A stretch of 64,000 bases of DNA from an uncultured Bacteroidota bacterium (GTDB taxonomy: Bacteria > Bacteroidota > Bacteroidia > AKYH767-A > OLB10). This document shows positions 34,340 to 43,404 of the stretch, one piece after another. Under the pieces are notes generated by a model that ran no database searches, was not told where the DNA came from, and saw nothing but the letters and a program-made list of their open reading frames with translations. The position numbers and the translations under genes were made by a program. How positions within the stretch are numbered: position 1 is the first letter of the stretch; every line of letters begins with the position of its first letter. The stretch is taken from contig CAADHD010000025.1 of the NCBI GenBank assembly GCA_900696575.1, forward strand, positions 1 through 64,000, read 5' to 3'.

Positions 34340-35116
34340 ATGGAACGCAAAGAGGAAAAGCTTAAAGCATTTGAAAAACTTTGTGAAATCATGGACAGGC
34401 TGCGGGCTGAATGTCCATGGGATAAAAAACAAACAATGGAAAGTTTGCGCCATCTTACCATTGAAGAAGTTTATGAACTGGGCGATGCCATACTGAATAA
34501 TGATGTAACCAACATTAAAAAAGAGCTTGGTGATTTGATGCTGCATATCATATTCTATTCAAAGATTGCATCAGAACAGGCGGCTTTTGATATTGCCGAT
34601 GTGATGAACGAAGAAAGTGAAAAACTCATTCACCGGCATCCGCACATTTACGGAGATGTTCAAGTTACAGGCGCTGATGAAGTTTCGCAGAACTGGGAAC
34701 AATTAAAACTAAGGGAAGGAAAAGATAAATCTGTGCTGGGCGGAGTACCTGTTTCATTACCCGCCTTAGTGAAAGCCATGCGCATACAGGAAAAAGCACG
34801 CAGCGCAGGATTTGACTGGGAAAAGCCGGAACAGGTCTGGGAGAAAGTAGTAGAAGAGCTGAACGAATTCAAAAACGAATGTGAAAAGGGTGATACCGAA
34901 AGAATGAATGCGGAGTTTGGCGATTTGCTTTTTTCACTTATCAATTATGCCCGTTTTCTTAACATCAATCCCGAAGAAGCATTGGAAAGAACCAATCTTA
35001 AGTTCATCAAACGGTTCAGCTACCTCGAGAGCCAATCAAAAGCTGATGGAAAAGTTCTTAAAAAAATGACGCTCGAGGAAATGGATAAATACTGGAACAA
35101 AGCCAAAGAGCTGTGA
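34340..35116 (+). CDS. mazG: Nucleoside triphosphate pyrophosphohydrolase MazG
   Basis: A 258-residue protein with two tandem MazG domains: the N-terminal one contains ECPWDKKQTMESLRHLTIEE and ELGDAI, the second KVVEELNEFK and EFGDLLFSLINYARF with the Glu-x-x-Glu plus Glu-x-x-Asp metal pattern. It hydrolyses NTPs to NMPs and pyrophosphate and helps clear aberrant nucleotides. Its last codons overlap the PAP2 gene start by 4 bases. Confidence 0.95.
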   Translation: MERKEEKLKAFEKLCEIMDRLRAECPWDKKQTMESLRHLTIEEVYELGDAILNNDVTNIKKELGDLMLHIIFYSKIASEQAAFDIADVMNEESEKLIHRHPHIYGDVQVTGADEVSQNWEQLKLREGKDKSVLGGVPVSLPALVKAMRIQEKARSAGFDWEKPEQVWEKVVEELNEFKNECEKGDTERMNAEFGDLLFSLINYARFLNINPEEALERTNLKFIKRFSYLESQSKADGKVLKKMTLEEMDKYWNKAKEL

Positions 35117-35901
35117 TGAAAAAGGCGCTTTTTCTTTTATCTTTCCTTTCAGTACAACTCAATGCGCAGGATACGTTAACAGGCCTCAATAAAGTTTTTT
35201 TAAAATCGCTTTTTTATGATGTTCATGACATTGTTCGTACTCCCTTTCATTCCGAAAACAGATCACTGCTTATTGGTGCCGGAGTGGTTTCAATAGTTAC
35301 CGCTTCCTTTTTGCTGGATGATGAAATGAATCATCTTGTCCGGAAGAACAGGAATGATGATGCGGAATTCTGGTTTAATTACATGGCTAATCCGATAGGA
35401 AATCTTTACGGTTTCACCTTTGTAGCCGGATGGTATTTTAAAGGGATAATGGAAAAGGATAACCGAAGTAAAAATGTGGCATTAAATGCTGCTAAAGCTG
35501 TACTGATTAATACAGTGATTTCACAGGCCGTAAAACGAACGATGAAACGGGACAGACCTTTTCAGCTTTACGATGCCGATGCGGATGACAGCTTTAATCC
35601 GTTTGAAGATGATAAAACCAATGATTCGTTTTACTCAGGTCACACATCTACAGCCTTTGCCATTGCCACTGTATTTGCTGATGAATACAAAGAGCATAAA
35701 TGGGTTCCATATCTCGCCTATGGACTTGCCACTTCTGCTGCTTCAGCACGCATATATCTGAATAAACACTGGATAAGCGATGTGGCGGCAGGCGCTGCCA
35801 TCGGGTATTATATTGGCAAAGTAATAAGCAATGGAACGAACCGAAAGTATCAGTTAAGCTTTGTACCCGGTAATAAGATTTTATTTTCGCTGAGCTTTTA
35901 A
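35113..35901 (+). CDS. PAP2-family membrane-associated phosphatase
   Basis: A 262-residue exported protein (signal peptide ending LNAQ near 19) with the three PAP2 phosphatase motifs: KRTMKRDRP (K-x6-RP), YSGHTS, and RIYLNKHWISDV (R-x5-H-x3-D). It removes phosphate from a lipid such as undecaprenyl pyrophosphate or phosphatidic acid on the outer face of the membrane; the substrate is not determined. It overlaps mazG by 4 bases. Confidence 0.87.
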   Translation: MMKKALFLLSFLSVQLNAQDTLTGLNKVFLKSLFYDVHDIVRTPFHSENRSLLIGAGVVSIVTASFLLDDEMNHLVRKNRNDDAEFWFNYMANPIGNLYGFTFVAGWYFKGIMEKDNRSKNVALNAAKAVLINTVISQAVKRTMKRDRPFQLYDADADDSFNPFEDDKTNDSFYSGHTSTAFAIATVFADEYKEHKWVPYLAYGLATSAASARIYLNKHWISDVAAGAAIGYYIGKVISNGTNRKYQLSFVPGNKILFSLSF

Positions 35902-35937
35902 CCCATTAAAAACATTTCGCAATATCGCAGAAAGACT

Positions 35938-36399
35938 ATGCTTAAGATCAATGAAACAGCTCCCGATTTTACACTTTACAGTACTGCCAAACAACAAATA
36001 ACGCTTTCATCGCTTCGCGGCAAACAGATAGTACTATTGTTTTTTCCGGCTGCCTTCACTTCCACCTGCACCAAAGAACTTTGCTTTGTTCGTGATAACA
36101 TCAGTACTTACAACAACCTGAATGCAGTGGTTTTCGGAATATCCACAGACATGGTATATTCACTTGTAAAATTTAAAGAAGAGCAGCAGTTGAATTTTGA
36201 ACTATTGTCTGATTACAACCGTGAAGTAATTCAACTTTACCACACAGCGTATGAAACATTCAACTACGGGATGAAAGGCGTAGCCAAACGTTCGGCATTT
36301 GTTATTGGCATTGACGGAATTATAAAATATGCCGAAGTACTTGAGAATGCATCACTGGTGCCGGATTTTGAAAAGATTAAGGAAGCAATCACCCGTTAA
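35938..36399 (+). CDS. Peroxiredoxin of the Bcp/PrxQ type
   Basis: A 153-residue thioredoxin-fold protein with the peroxidatic site PAAFTSTC (Cys44) and a second Cys at 49, the Cys-x4-Cys spacing of Bcp-type peroxiredoxins. It reduces peroxides with thioredoxin as partner. No signal peptide is seen, so it is cytoplasmic. The start follows the PAP2 stop by 36 bases. Confidence 0.9.
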   Translation: MLKINETAPDFTLYSTAKQQITLSSLRGKQIVLLFFPAAFTSTCTKELCFVRDNISTYNNLNAVVFGISTDMVYSLVKFKEEQQLNFELLSDYNREVIQLYHTAYETFNYGMKGVAKRSAFVIGIDGIIKYAEVLENASLVPDFEKIKEAITR

Positions 36400-36572
36400 C
36401 ACAGTATTATCTCATACTATACAAAAATTATATTTCTGCTTTTTTCAACTTTTTCGAACAATGAGTGCAATGTTGAAATAAAAGCTATCCGTTTGATATT
36501 ATCGGAAAGGCATTTATTATTTTTTATGATATTTGAGTGCTGAAATTAATTCATTTATAACCTAATTATACT

Positions 36573-37142
36573 ATGAATCCATTTTGCCGAAACCTGGCTG
36601 TATTGCTTCTGATAAATTCCGGAATAGAAATGCAAGTACTTGCAAATGATAAGCCGCTAAACGAACTTCTTTCCATTTGCAGAAAAGCAAAAACCGAAAC
36701 CGAAGACAACGGGAAGATGCTTGCCCGGTTAATTCCGGTAACTGATAAAAAATACATTGAAGGAGTTCAACTTTATAATAAAGCAAGGGCTGATTTTGAA
36801 ACGTGGATAGAGTTTTATTTGCTTGAATCGGAAGATGTAATCAGGAAAAGAAACAAGCAGATTGATGAAAAAGTTATCCGAGAAAAAATCAATAATGCTC
36901 TTTCCTCGGTGAATGACTTTAATCGCTTTTGCAGCCAGATTTTTAATGCTTCATCCGATCCTTTAGCCGCACGATCCGGACCGCAATCGGTAGTTCTTGA
37001 AGTGAATACTTGCTTCGGTTCAGCAGTTAATCTCTTAAAACTTTTAAAAGATTCAAAAAGAGAAAAACAGGAGAATTTGAAAAGAGATTTAACGGAACGA
37101 CTTTCGCGTTATCAAATAGCATCATTTAATGCGTGGAACTAA
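36573..37142 (+). CDS. Exported helical protein of unknown function
   Basis: A 189-residue protein with a weak signal sequence (NLAVLLLINSGIEMQVLAND, probable cleavage near 25) and an almost fully helical, charged remainder (KAKTETEDNGKML, YNKARADFETWIEFYLLESE, LLKLLKDSKREKQENLKRD). No family was recognised. It is separated by 173 bases from the peroxiredoxin (no clear signal in that gap) and by 20 bases from the transglutaminase-like gene, so it probably opens that operon. Confidence 0.6.
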   Translation: MNPFCRNLAVLLLINSGIEMQVLANDKPLNELLSICRKAKTETEDNGKMLARLIPVTDKKYIEGVQLYNKARADFETWIEFYLLESEDVIRKRNKQIDEKVIREKINNALSSVNDFNRFCSQIFNASSDPLAARSGPQSVVLEVNTCFGSAVNLLKLLKDSKREKQENLKRDLTERLSRYQIASFNAWN

Positions 37143-37162
37143 CATAACCTTATATTAAAATT

Positions 37163-38830
37163 ATGAAAAAGTATCTCATCACTATTATCTTAGTAGTAGC
37201 CGGAGCAGCACTCATTGCTTATCCTTATTTATTTTCAGGAGGTGTAAATGACCTTGAAGTTAAAATTGAAACAACTCCTGTTATCATGCCTGCATGTTAT
37301 AAAGTATATGCCAATAGCGAAGCCATGTCAGGCCGGTTTTATTTGTTTAAAATGATGATGACTAATAAGGGCAGCAGCCCGGTAAGAAAGGTTAAGGTGA
37401 ACTATGAGATTCCCCGTTACATCGAAAAAACCGAACTTGCCAAAATGCCTGTGATTTATCCCGGTCAATCGGTGGTAGTAGCCTGTTACCCTGTTTTTAA
37501 TGATGACATTGCAAATAAAACAACATCCTCGAAAGAAAAAACAAAAATCACCATTGAAACAGCCTCAGATGAAACAGAAAAAGAATTTGCCTTCGAGATG
37601 AAAGGAAGGAATGAGTTTGTTTATTCCTGTATCCCGAATGATGAAATCAGAACTTATTCTGATATGTATGACAACGATCCATTGGTAGTATGCTATGTAA
37701 CCCCTGAAGACCCGATTATTAAATACTACACTCAACAGATCCAAGAAAAAATACTGAAAGGTGAGGCTGCTTCTGTAAATAGAAAAGCAGAAGAAGCTGT
37801 AAGATTTTTATTGGGTGTTTACCAGGCGACTTATCTCAGTCACATGGTTTACAGCGGCACCAGTGGAGTGCCTGCAAAAATTGATGACCTTAGTACTTTG
37901 ATACAGAGTATTCGACTTCCGCGCGAAGTAGTTACAGGGAATACAGGATTATGTATTGAACTTTCTTTGCTTTATGCCAGCGTTATGATGTCAGCCGGAC
38001 TGGATCCTGTTATTTATTTGATTCCCGGCCATGCATATCCCGGTTTTAAACTGAATGGTCAGTATTTCGCCATTGAAGCAACCGGAATTGGCGGGGAAGG
38101 AATGGGTGGACGGGCTGATGCAGAATCCGCCTACAAAACAGGAATGAAACAATTGGATGAGTTTATCAAGTATGCACAAATGGGTGATGAGCGCTATTCC
38201 ATTATTGATGTACGCGAATTGGTTCAGGCGCAAATCCGTCCTATGGAGTTAAAAGACGATGCATTTCTTCGTCAGAAGGTTGATAAAATAACAGAGTCAT
38301 GGTCAGGTGGCAAAGGAATTCCGGAAAATGTAAATTATGCACAAAATCAGTCTGCCGGTGGTGGCGGAGGTGGCAATAGCGGAGGCGGATCGGATTATGA
38401 TAATTCCGGTGCTTCGGGGATGAGCCGTTACAGCGGCCCTGTAAGTTTTAATTATCCAGCAGGGTGGGCACGTTACAACCGTCCTTATCCGCAGGAACTT
38501 CCTCAACTTGTAACCCAGTTTGTTTCTCCCGATCAGATAGCAACTTTGCAAGTATATCAGATACAGGGTGTGGGAAATGCAGCGGCTGCCATGCAATTGC
38601 TGCAACAGCAGCTTTATATGAGCGGATCGCAAATTCAGTATCAGCCTTCAGGAAGCAATGGCGGATTCCAGATTTTTAACGGAGTTACTTATTCGCAGGG
38701 AGGAAATCTGCAATGGGTGGCTTACATGAAACCTTCCGGTGGCGGTGTTGCCGGATTGGTATTAGGATATGCTCAGGGCGGGAATGCATACAATCAACTT
38801 TTTACACAGGTAATTTCAAGCTTACGTTAA
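37163..38830 (+). CDS. Membrane-anchored transglutaminase-like protein with Gly-rich linker
   Basis: A 555-residue protein. An N-terminal membrane helix (ITIILVVAGAALIAYPYLF) exports it. A beta-rich region (about 30-160) is followed by a transglutaminase-like core with a full Cys-His-acid set: Cys264 in TGLCIELS, His290 in IPGHAYPG and Glu305 in FAIEATG. Residues about 396-416 are a Gly/Ser linker with runs of Gly, followed by a separate C-terminal domain starting SFNYPAGWARYNRP. Such folds can be proteases, amidases or cross-linkers; the substrate is unknown. It lies between two exported proteins of unknown function and near an M23 peptidase. Confidence 0.7.
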   Translation: MKKYLITIILVVAGAALIAYPYLFSGGVNDLEVKIETTPVIMPACYKVYANSEAMSGRFYLFKMMMTNKGSSPVRKVKVNYEIPRYIEKTELAKMPVIYPGQSVVVACYPVFNDDIANKTTSSKEKTKITIETASDETEKEFAFEMKGRNEFVYSCIPNDEIRTYSDMYDNDPLVVCYVTPEDPIIKYYTQQIQEKILKGEAASVNRKAEEAVRFLLGVYQATYLSHMVYSGTSGVPAKIDDLSTLIQSIRLPREVVTGNTGLCIELSLLYASVMMSAGLDPVIYLIPGHAYPGFKLNGQYFAIEATGIGGEGMGGRADAESAYKTGMKQLDEFIKYAQMGDERYSIIDVRELVQAQIRPMELKDDAFLRQKVDKITESWSGGKGIPENVNYAQNQSAGGGGGGNSGGGSDYDNSGASGMSRYSGPVSFNYPAGWARYNRPYPQELPQLVTQFVSPDQIATLQVYQIQGVGNAAAAMQLLQQQLYMSGSQIQYQPSGSNGGFQIFNGVTYSQGGNLQWVAYMKPSGGGVAGLVLGYAQGGNAYNQLFTQVISSLR

Positions 38831-38850
38831 CCTTTTAAAACGCACGAATT

Positions 38851-39471
38851 ATGAAAAAAATTCTCATCATAACTTTCCTTGTTTCATCTATAAGTCTAAA
38901 AGCGCAGGAAATAATAAAACCACTGAAAGTGAACATTGAGTTTCTGGTGGATAAATACGGTAATGCCAAAACTACTTACGCTATGAAAATGACCGCTTCT
39001 CAATGGGATAATTTCAAACGCAGCATGGGCAACAATCAGTCATTGCTTAAACGTACCATGGAACGTGCAATGCCTGCTTATTTCCTTTCTGATTTTGAAT
39101 ACAAGGAAGTTGCAATGGATCGCAGCTATCAGCTATCCTTCAATGCTTACGGTGTTTGTAAACCCGGTGCTGATGGTCGCTGGCATGCAGAATTGGGAGA
39201 AAAAAATCCGGACATTACCAAACTATCTGACAACAGTTATATGATCATATCTGAAATGTCTTCAGGCGGTGGTTTGATTCAGGCCAATCAGAAAGTGATT
39301 TTCCCGGATGAAGCAAGCGATATTAAAATGGATAAAGATGCTTTTGGAAAAGCTTTATTCTCGTTTAATATGAGCGGTGCCTCAGGTTCTGGCAAAATGA
39401 TGATGTATGGCGGAATTGGTTTGATTGTTTTAGGATTATTTTTCGGATGGAAGAACTCTCGCTCCGCGTAA
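38851..39471 (+). CDS. Exported protein with C-terminal membrane anchor
   Basis: A 206-residue protein with a signal peptide ending LKAQ (18), a periplasmic domain of about 150 residues (KVNIEFLVDKYGNAKTTYAM, MERAMPAYFLSDFEYKEV) and a C-terminal membrane helix (MMMYGGIGLIVLGLFFGW) ending in KNSRSA. It is a type I membrane protein of unknown function. It sits 20 bases after the transglutaminase-like gene and 38 bases before the M23 peptidase gene. Confidence 0.65.
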   Translation: MKKILIITFLVSSISLKAQEIIKPLKVNIEFLVDKYGNAKTTYAMKMTASQWDNFKRSMGNNQSLLKRTMERAMPAYFLSDFEYKEVAMDRSYQLSFNAYGVCKPGADGRWHAELGEKNPDITKLSDNSYMIISEMSSGGGLIQANQKVIFPDEASDIKMDKDAFGKALFSFNMSGASGSGKMMMYGGIGLIVLGLFFGWKNSRSA

Positions 39472-39509
39472 TTACTATCAGGCAACCTTAAAAGCAGAAT
39501 TTGAAAGCT

Positions 39510-40982
39510 ATGACTACCACAACCAAGATAATGGTATTGGCCATTGCTTTGACCGCCCACAGTTCAGGAGCATTTTCTCAGGTGGAAATTAAAATCAAAA
39601 CTTGGCCTAATACCGAAATGAATGCCAACCATACATCCTACATTCCCAGCGATGTTAAAGCCGGTTTTCTGCATACCATGCAACCGAACTGTCTATCAGA
39701 AGCAGAGCGGAAGCTGCTGATGGAAGAGGCAGACAGGAATTTCGAAATGATAAAAAGGAACAAGCCCGATCAGATTATTCAACGCATTGCTATGCCGCCT
39801 GCATTTATTTGGCCGGTTCAACCGAAAGCAGGATTTAATGATTACGGATATTTTACAGTTCAAAATCTGGTAGATCATAATGCTTCTTTCCCCAATCAAT
39901 TACTCGATTACAATTGCGGCAACCGCACTTATGATTGGGCTGGCGGCAATCATGCCGGTACAGATATTATTTATTGGCCATACCCCTGGCGCAGGATGGA
40001 CGAAGAAGTAATGGAAATCAGAGCGGCAGCCGATGGAAACATAATCATTAAAAAGGATGGATTTTTCGACAGAATGTGTGTGAATGCCGGCAATCCAAAC
40101 TGGAACGGAATTGTGCTACAGCACAGCGATGGAAGCCGTTCCATTTATATGCACTTTAAAAATGGTGGAATCACAAATAAAGGGGTAGGCGATGCTGTAG
40201 CTGCAGGGGAATATCTGGGGCTGGCGGCTTCATCAGGCAGTTCCAACTGGCCGCATTTGCATTTTGAAGTGTCCTCTTCAACACTTACTCCGATGGATCC
40301 TTATCAGGGAAATTGCAACAGCATGAATCCTATTTCTTTGTGGCAGACACAACATCCTTATAATGTTCCAACAGTAAACAGAATCTGCAGCAAGTACAGA
40401 ACAATAGATTATTACTCATGTCCGAATCCTGAAATCACTTTTGAACGTGATACATTCAGCATTGGAGATACCTTGTCGTTATGGCTCTATGTTCGTGATC
40501 TTGTTCAAAATACAACCTTTCAGTTAGAGTTATTTAATCCTTCAAATCAGTTAGCCAATTCATGGAGTTTTACTGTTCCATGGGCAACATGGCCAACTTC
40601 ATATTTAAGTTGGTATTGGATGGTTGATCCATGGTGGGTTCAAGGATGGTGGAAGTTTAAAGCAACCTGGGAAGGTAATTCCTATGAACATTTATTTTTT
40701 ATGACCGGTCAGCCTTCAGGAATGATTGAAACTGATAAACCATCATTCCGCTTATTTCCAAATCCGGCAAGAGAATCAACAATGCTTTCAGGACGGTCAC
40801 TACAAAAAGGAGATCTGATATTTATCAGCAATTCATTAGGTCAGATCAGTAAAACTTATGCTGTACCAGATGATTCCAATGAAATGGCAATAAGTCTTGA
40901 AGGTCTCAAATCCGGTTATTACACACTGTCTGTAAAAAGCAGCATTGGCACAATTTACAAACCGCTGAGCATCATAGATTAA
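39510..40982 (+). CDS. M23-family metallopeptidase with T9SS sorting domain
   Basis: 490 residues from ATG at 39510 (preferred over TTG 39501). The signal peptide ends near GAFSQ. The lysostaphin-like core has zinc ligands His148 and Asp152 (NHAGTDIIYW) and His249-x-His251 in PHLHFEV. A beta-sandwich follows. The last about 80 residues, from FRLFPNPARES to SGYYTLSVKSS, are a type-A T9SS C-terminal sorting domain, so the enzyme should reach the cell surface or medium and cleave peptide cross-links, perhaps of peptidoglycan from other cells. Confidence 0.88.
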   Translation: MTTTTKIMVLAIALTAHSSGAFSQVEIKIKTWPNTEMNANHTSYIPSDVKAGFLHTMQPNCLSEAERKLLMEEADRNFEMIKRNKPDQIIQRIAMPPAFIWPVQPKAGFNDYGYFTVQNLVDHNASFPNQLLDYNCGNRTYDWAGGNHAGTDIIYWPYPWRRMDEEVMEIRAAADGNIIIKKDGFFDRMCVNAGNPNWNGIVLQHSDGSRSIYMHFKNGGITNKGVGDAVAAGEYLGLAASSGSSNWPHLHFEVSSSTLTPMDPYQGNCNSMNPISLWQTQHPYNVPTVNRICSKYRTIDYYSCPNPEITFERDTFSIGDTLSLWLYVRDLVQNTTFQLELFNPSNQLANSWSFTVPWATWPTSYLSWYWMVDPWWVQGWWKFKATWEGNSYEHLFFMTGQPSGMIETDKPSFRLFPNPARESTMLSGRSLQKGDLIFISNSLGQISKTYAVPDDSNEMAISLEGLKSGYYTLSVKSSIGTIYKPLSIID

Positions 40983-40990
40983 ACAGAAAA

Positions 40991-41776
40991 TTATTTTTCT
41001 GAAACCGAAAAACCGGTGGAGTCATAATAAATCCACCGGTTATTTAGTTTTATGGCAGTTTGCTGATGATTATCAATCTGCTCACTTATGATGGTATTGA
41101 ATTTATCCGGAGAGAGATAAACCAGCTTATCGTCTTTGGTAAATACAATTTCTGAATCGGTTAAATAAAAATGGTCAGCATTTTCGGCTGAATACGACTG
41201 CATGTAATTACCGAAGCGGTCTAAGACCAAAATTCCTGAACCTCGGTTGCTGATGGCAATTATCTTTTCGTTTTCAGCCATCATCACCGGTTCAAAACTA
41301 TCATTAAGTGCAGCACGTAAATCATTCTCCTGAATGCGGTTAAGGCTATAATCAAACCTAAAAAGTTTTTGTGTTGCCTGATCAAACACCCTGAATCCAT
41401 CATTGCGTGAATTACAAACCAAAGTTGCCAGCAAAATTCCCAAATCAGAAAGGACAATGGTTGACTGTACATGCAATTGGTCATTAAGCAGATAAATCGT
41501 TTGCTCGGCACGCGAAAAAACAAGAATTTTAAGCGGGTTGCTCACATCAACAGAGGTAATTCCTCCTGTTATTCGCTGCGTAAATGAATTTATTTGCCGG
41601 CATTCAAGGTCATACTGAAACAAGCCGGTATTGTTCACAGCATAAATTCTGTTAAGCCTGTCGAAATATAAATGGTTGACAGGGGTTTTTACTGCGCAAT
41701 AAACTCTTTCCTGCTGAGCATGGGAATATAATGGCAACAAAAGAAGATGAAAAATAAACAGTAAAGAACTTCTCAT
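40991..41776 (-). CDS. Exported beta-propeller-like protein
   Basis: A 261-residue protein with a signal peptide (ending YSHAQ, 21) and repeating blade-like units (NHLYFDRLNRIYAVNNTGLFQ, GITSVDVSNPLKILVFSR) typical of six-bladed NHL-type propellers; the repeats are diverged. Its ATG overlaps the GH3 stop by 4 bases, so the two are translationally coupled. Its last codons encode a 10-bp perfect hairpin followed by T residues (41011-41041). Function unknown. Confidence 0.6.
   Translation of the reverse strand: MRSSLLFIFHLLLLPLYSHAQQERVYCAVKTPVNHLYFDRLNRIYAVNNTGLFQYDLECRQINSFTQRITGGITSVDVSNPLKILVFSRAEQTIYLLNDQLHVQSTIVLSDLGILLATLVCNSRNDGFRVFDQATQKLFRFDYSLNRIQENDLRAALNDSFEPVMMAENEKIIAISNRGSGILVLDRFGNYMQSYSAENADHFYLTDSEIVFTKDDKLVYLSPDKFNTIISEQIDNHQQTAIKLNNRWIYYDSTGFSVSEK
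41006..41041 (-). terminator. Terminator-like hairpin inside the end of a coding sequence
   Basis: On the minus strand AACCGGTGGA (41041-41032) pairs perfectly with TCCACCGGTT (41020-41011) around an 11-base loop, and the stem runs into TTTTT. It lies within the last 17 codons of the propeller-like gene, before its stop at 40991. A weaker AT hairpin (40984-41001) spans the stop. Confidence 0.5.
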
Positions 41777-43299
41777 CCGGCAACAAAACTTAAAATCTCA
41801 TCAGCATAATTACGATGATTAGCCAGTCGCGGAACTTTATGCTGACCGCCTAATTTATTTTTAGATTTCATCCATTCGTAAAATGTTCCTCGTTTTACCT
41901 TACGGATGACAGGCTTTTGTAATGCCATGTCATTATAACGTTTTGCTTCGTAATCGCTGTTTAATTTTTTAAGAGCTTCGTCAAGGCTGTGCCGAAACTT
42001 ATCCATGCAAACAGGTTCCAGTTCAAACTCAATAAGCCATTCGTGCGCACCGCATCCGCTCGTATCATAGAAAAGGGGAGAGGCAGTGTATTCGCGCACC
42101 ACTGCACCACTCAGCATGCACGCTTCGGCCATTGCACGTTCAGCATTATCAATCATCAGTTCCTCTCCGAATGCATTGATAAACTGAGCAGTTCTGCCGG
42201 TAATCCGGATACGGAATGGATTGAGCGAAGTAAATTTTACAGTATCGCCAATCAGGTATCTCCACAGGCCGGCATTAGTTGTAATCAGGATGGCATAATT
42301 CACCCCTTTTTGAACGGAAGACAATGGGACAGCATTACCCGATAGTTCTCCATTCATACCTACAGGAATAAATTCATAGAAGATTCCGTAATCAAGCATC
42401 AACATCATTTCATCAGAATTATTCCTGTCTTGTATTCCAAAAAATCCTTCCGAAGCATTATAGGTTTCATAATAGTTCATGCCTGATGCAGGAAACAACT
42501 TTGCAAAAGGTTGTCTGTAGGGTTCAAAATTTACAGCACCATGCACAAACAATTCAAGATTAGGCCATACTTCGTGAATGTGTGCTTTACCTGTAATGTC
42601 AAGTATCCGGTTCATCAGCACTAATGTCCAGGAAGGCACTCCGCTTATATTGGTTACATCTTCGTTTATGGTACTCTTAGCCATTCGTTCCATTTTTGCT
42701 TCCCATTCATCCATCAAGGCGATGGAAATTTCGGGGGTGCGGAAAAGTTGAATCCAATAGGGAAGATTCTGAATGATGATGGCACTCAAATCACCATAAA
42801 AGGAATCATGCTCAATGGCATTGTTTAAAGAATTGATTTTATGACTGCCTCCAAGCGATAATAGTTTTCCGCTGAAAAGTTTTGAGTTTGGGTTGTTATT
42901 GCAGTAAATAGATAGCAAATCTTTTCCGCCTTTAAAATGACATTCTTCAAGTGCTTCTTCGGTTACCGGAATAAATTTACTTTTATCATTGGTAGTTCCC
43001 GAAGACTTGGCAAACCATTGAACTTGCCCGGGCCAAAGAATATCTTTTTCGCCTTGTTTAATGCGGAAGATAAACTTCTTAAGTGATTCATAATCCTGAA
43101 TTGGTACTCGCTCCCTGAACTGTTCATAACTCCGGATGGAAGCATAACCATAGGTTTTTCCCCACTCGGTATGTGCAGCCGAATAAACTAATCTGCTAAG
43201 CCATTCACGCTGCACCTCATTCGGATAACGGATGAATAATTCCATCTGGTGGATGCGTTTTTTTATGATCCAGGAAATGATGGAATTGAGCAAGGGCAT
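41773..43299 (-). CDS. GH3-family acyl-adenylate-forming enzyme
   Basis: A 508-residue GH3 protein with the ATP-binding FAKSSGTTNDKSKFIPV motif, YETYNASEGFFGIQ and a C-terminal lid domain (EFELEPVCMD, NKLGGQHKVPRL). Plant GH3 enzymes conjugate amino acids to auxin or jasmonate; bacterial members occur in Bacteroidota but their acyl substrates are mostly unknown. A TAACTTTA box (minus, 43319-43326) lies 20 bases upstream. It is followed, with 4 bases overlap, by an exported propeller-like gene. Confidence 0.87.
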   Translation of the reverse strand: MPLLNSIISWIIKKRIHQMELFIRYPNEVQREWLSRLVYSAAHTEWGKTYGYASIRSYEQFRERVPIQDYESLKKFIFRIKQGEKDILWPGQVQWFAKSSGTTNDKSKFIPVTEEALEECHFKGGKDLLSIYCNNNPNSKLFSGKLLSLGGSHKINSLNNAIEHDSFYGDLSAIIIQNLPYWIQLFRTPEISIALMDEWEAKMERMAKSTINEDVTNISGVPSWTLVLMNRILDITGKAHIHEVWPNLELFVHGAVNFEPYRQPFAKLFPASGMNYYETYNASEGFFGIQDRNNSDEMMLMLDYGIFYEFIPVGMNGELSGNAVPLSSVQKGVNYAILITTNAGLWRYLIGDTVKFTSLNPFRIRITGRTAQFINAFGEELMIDNAERAMAEACMLSGAVVREYTASPLFYDTSGCGAHEWLIEFELEPVCMDKFRHSLDEALKKLNSDYEAKRYNDMALQKPVIRKVKRGTFYEWMKSKNKLGGQHKVPRLANHRNYADEILSFVAG

Positions 43300-43404
43300 G
43301 TGCTGTTTTTTGGAGGGTTAAAGTTAAGGAATAGTACCCCTTATTTGCAAAAGGGAATCATGGATAAGCAGATTAAAAAACTGTAAACCCAATTTGGGTT
43401 TTCA

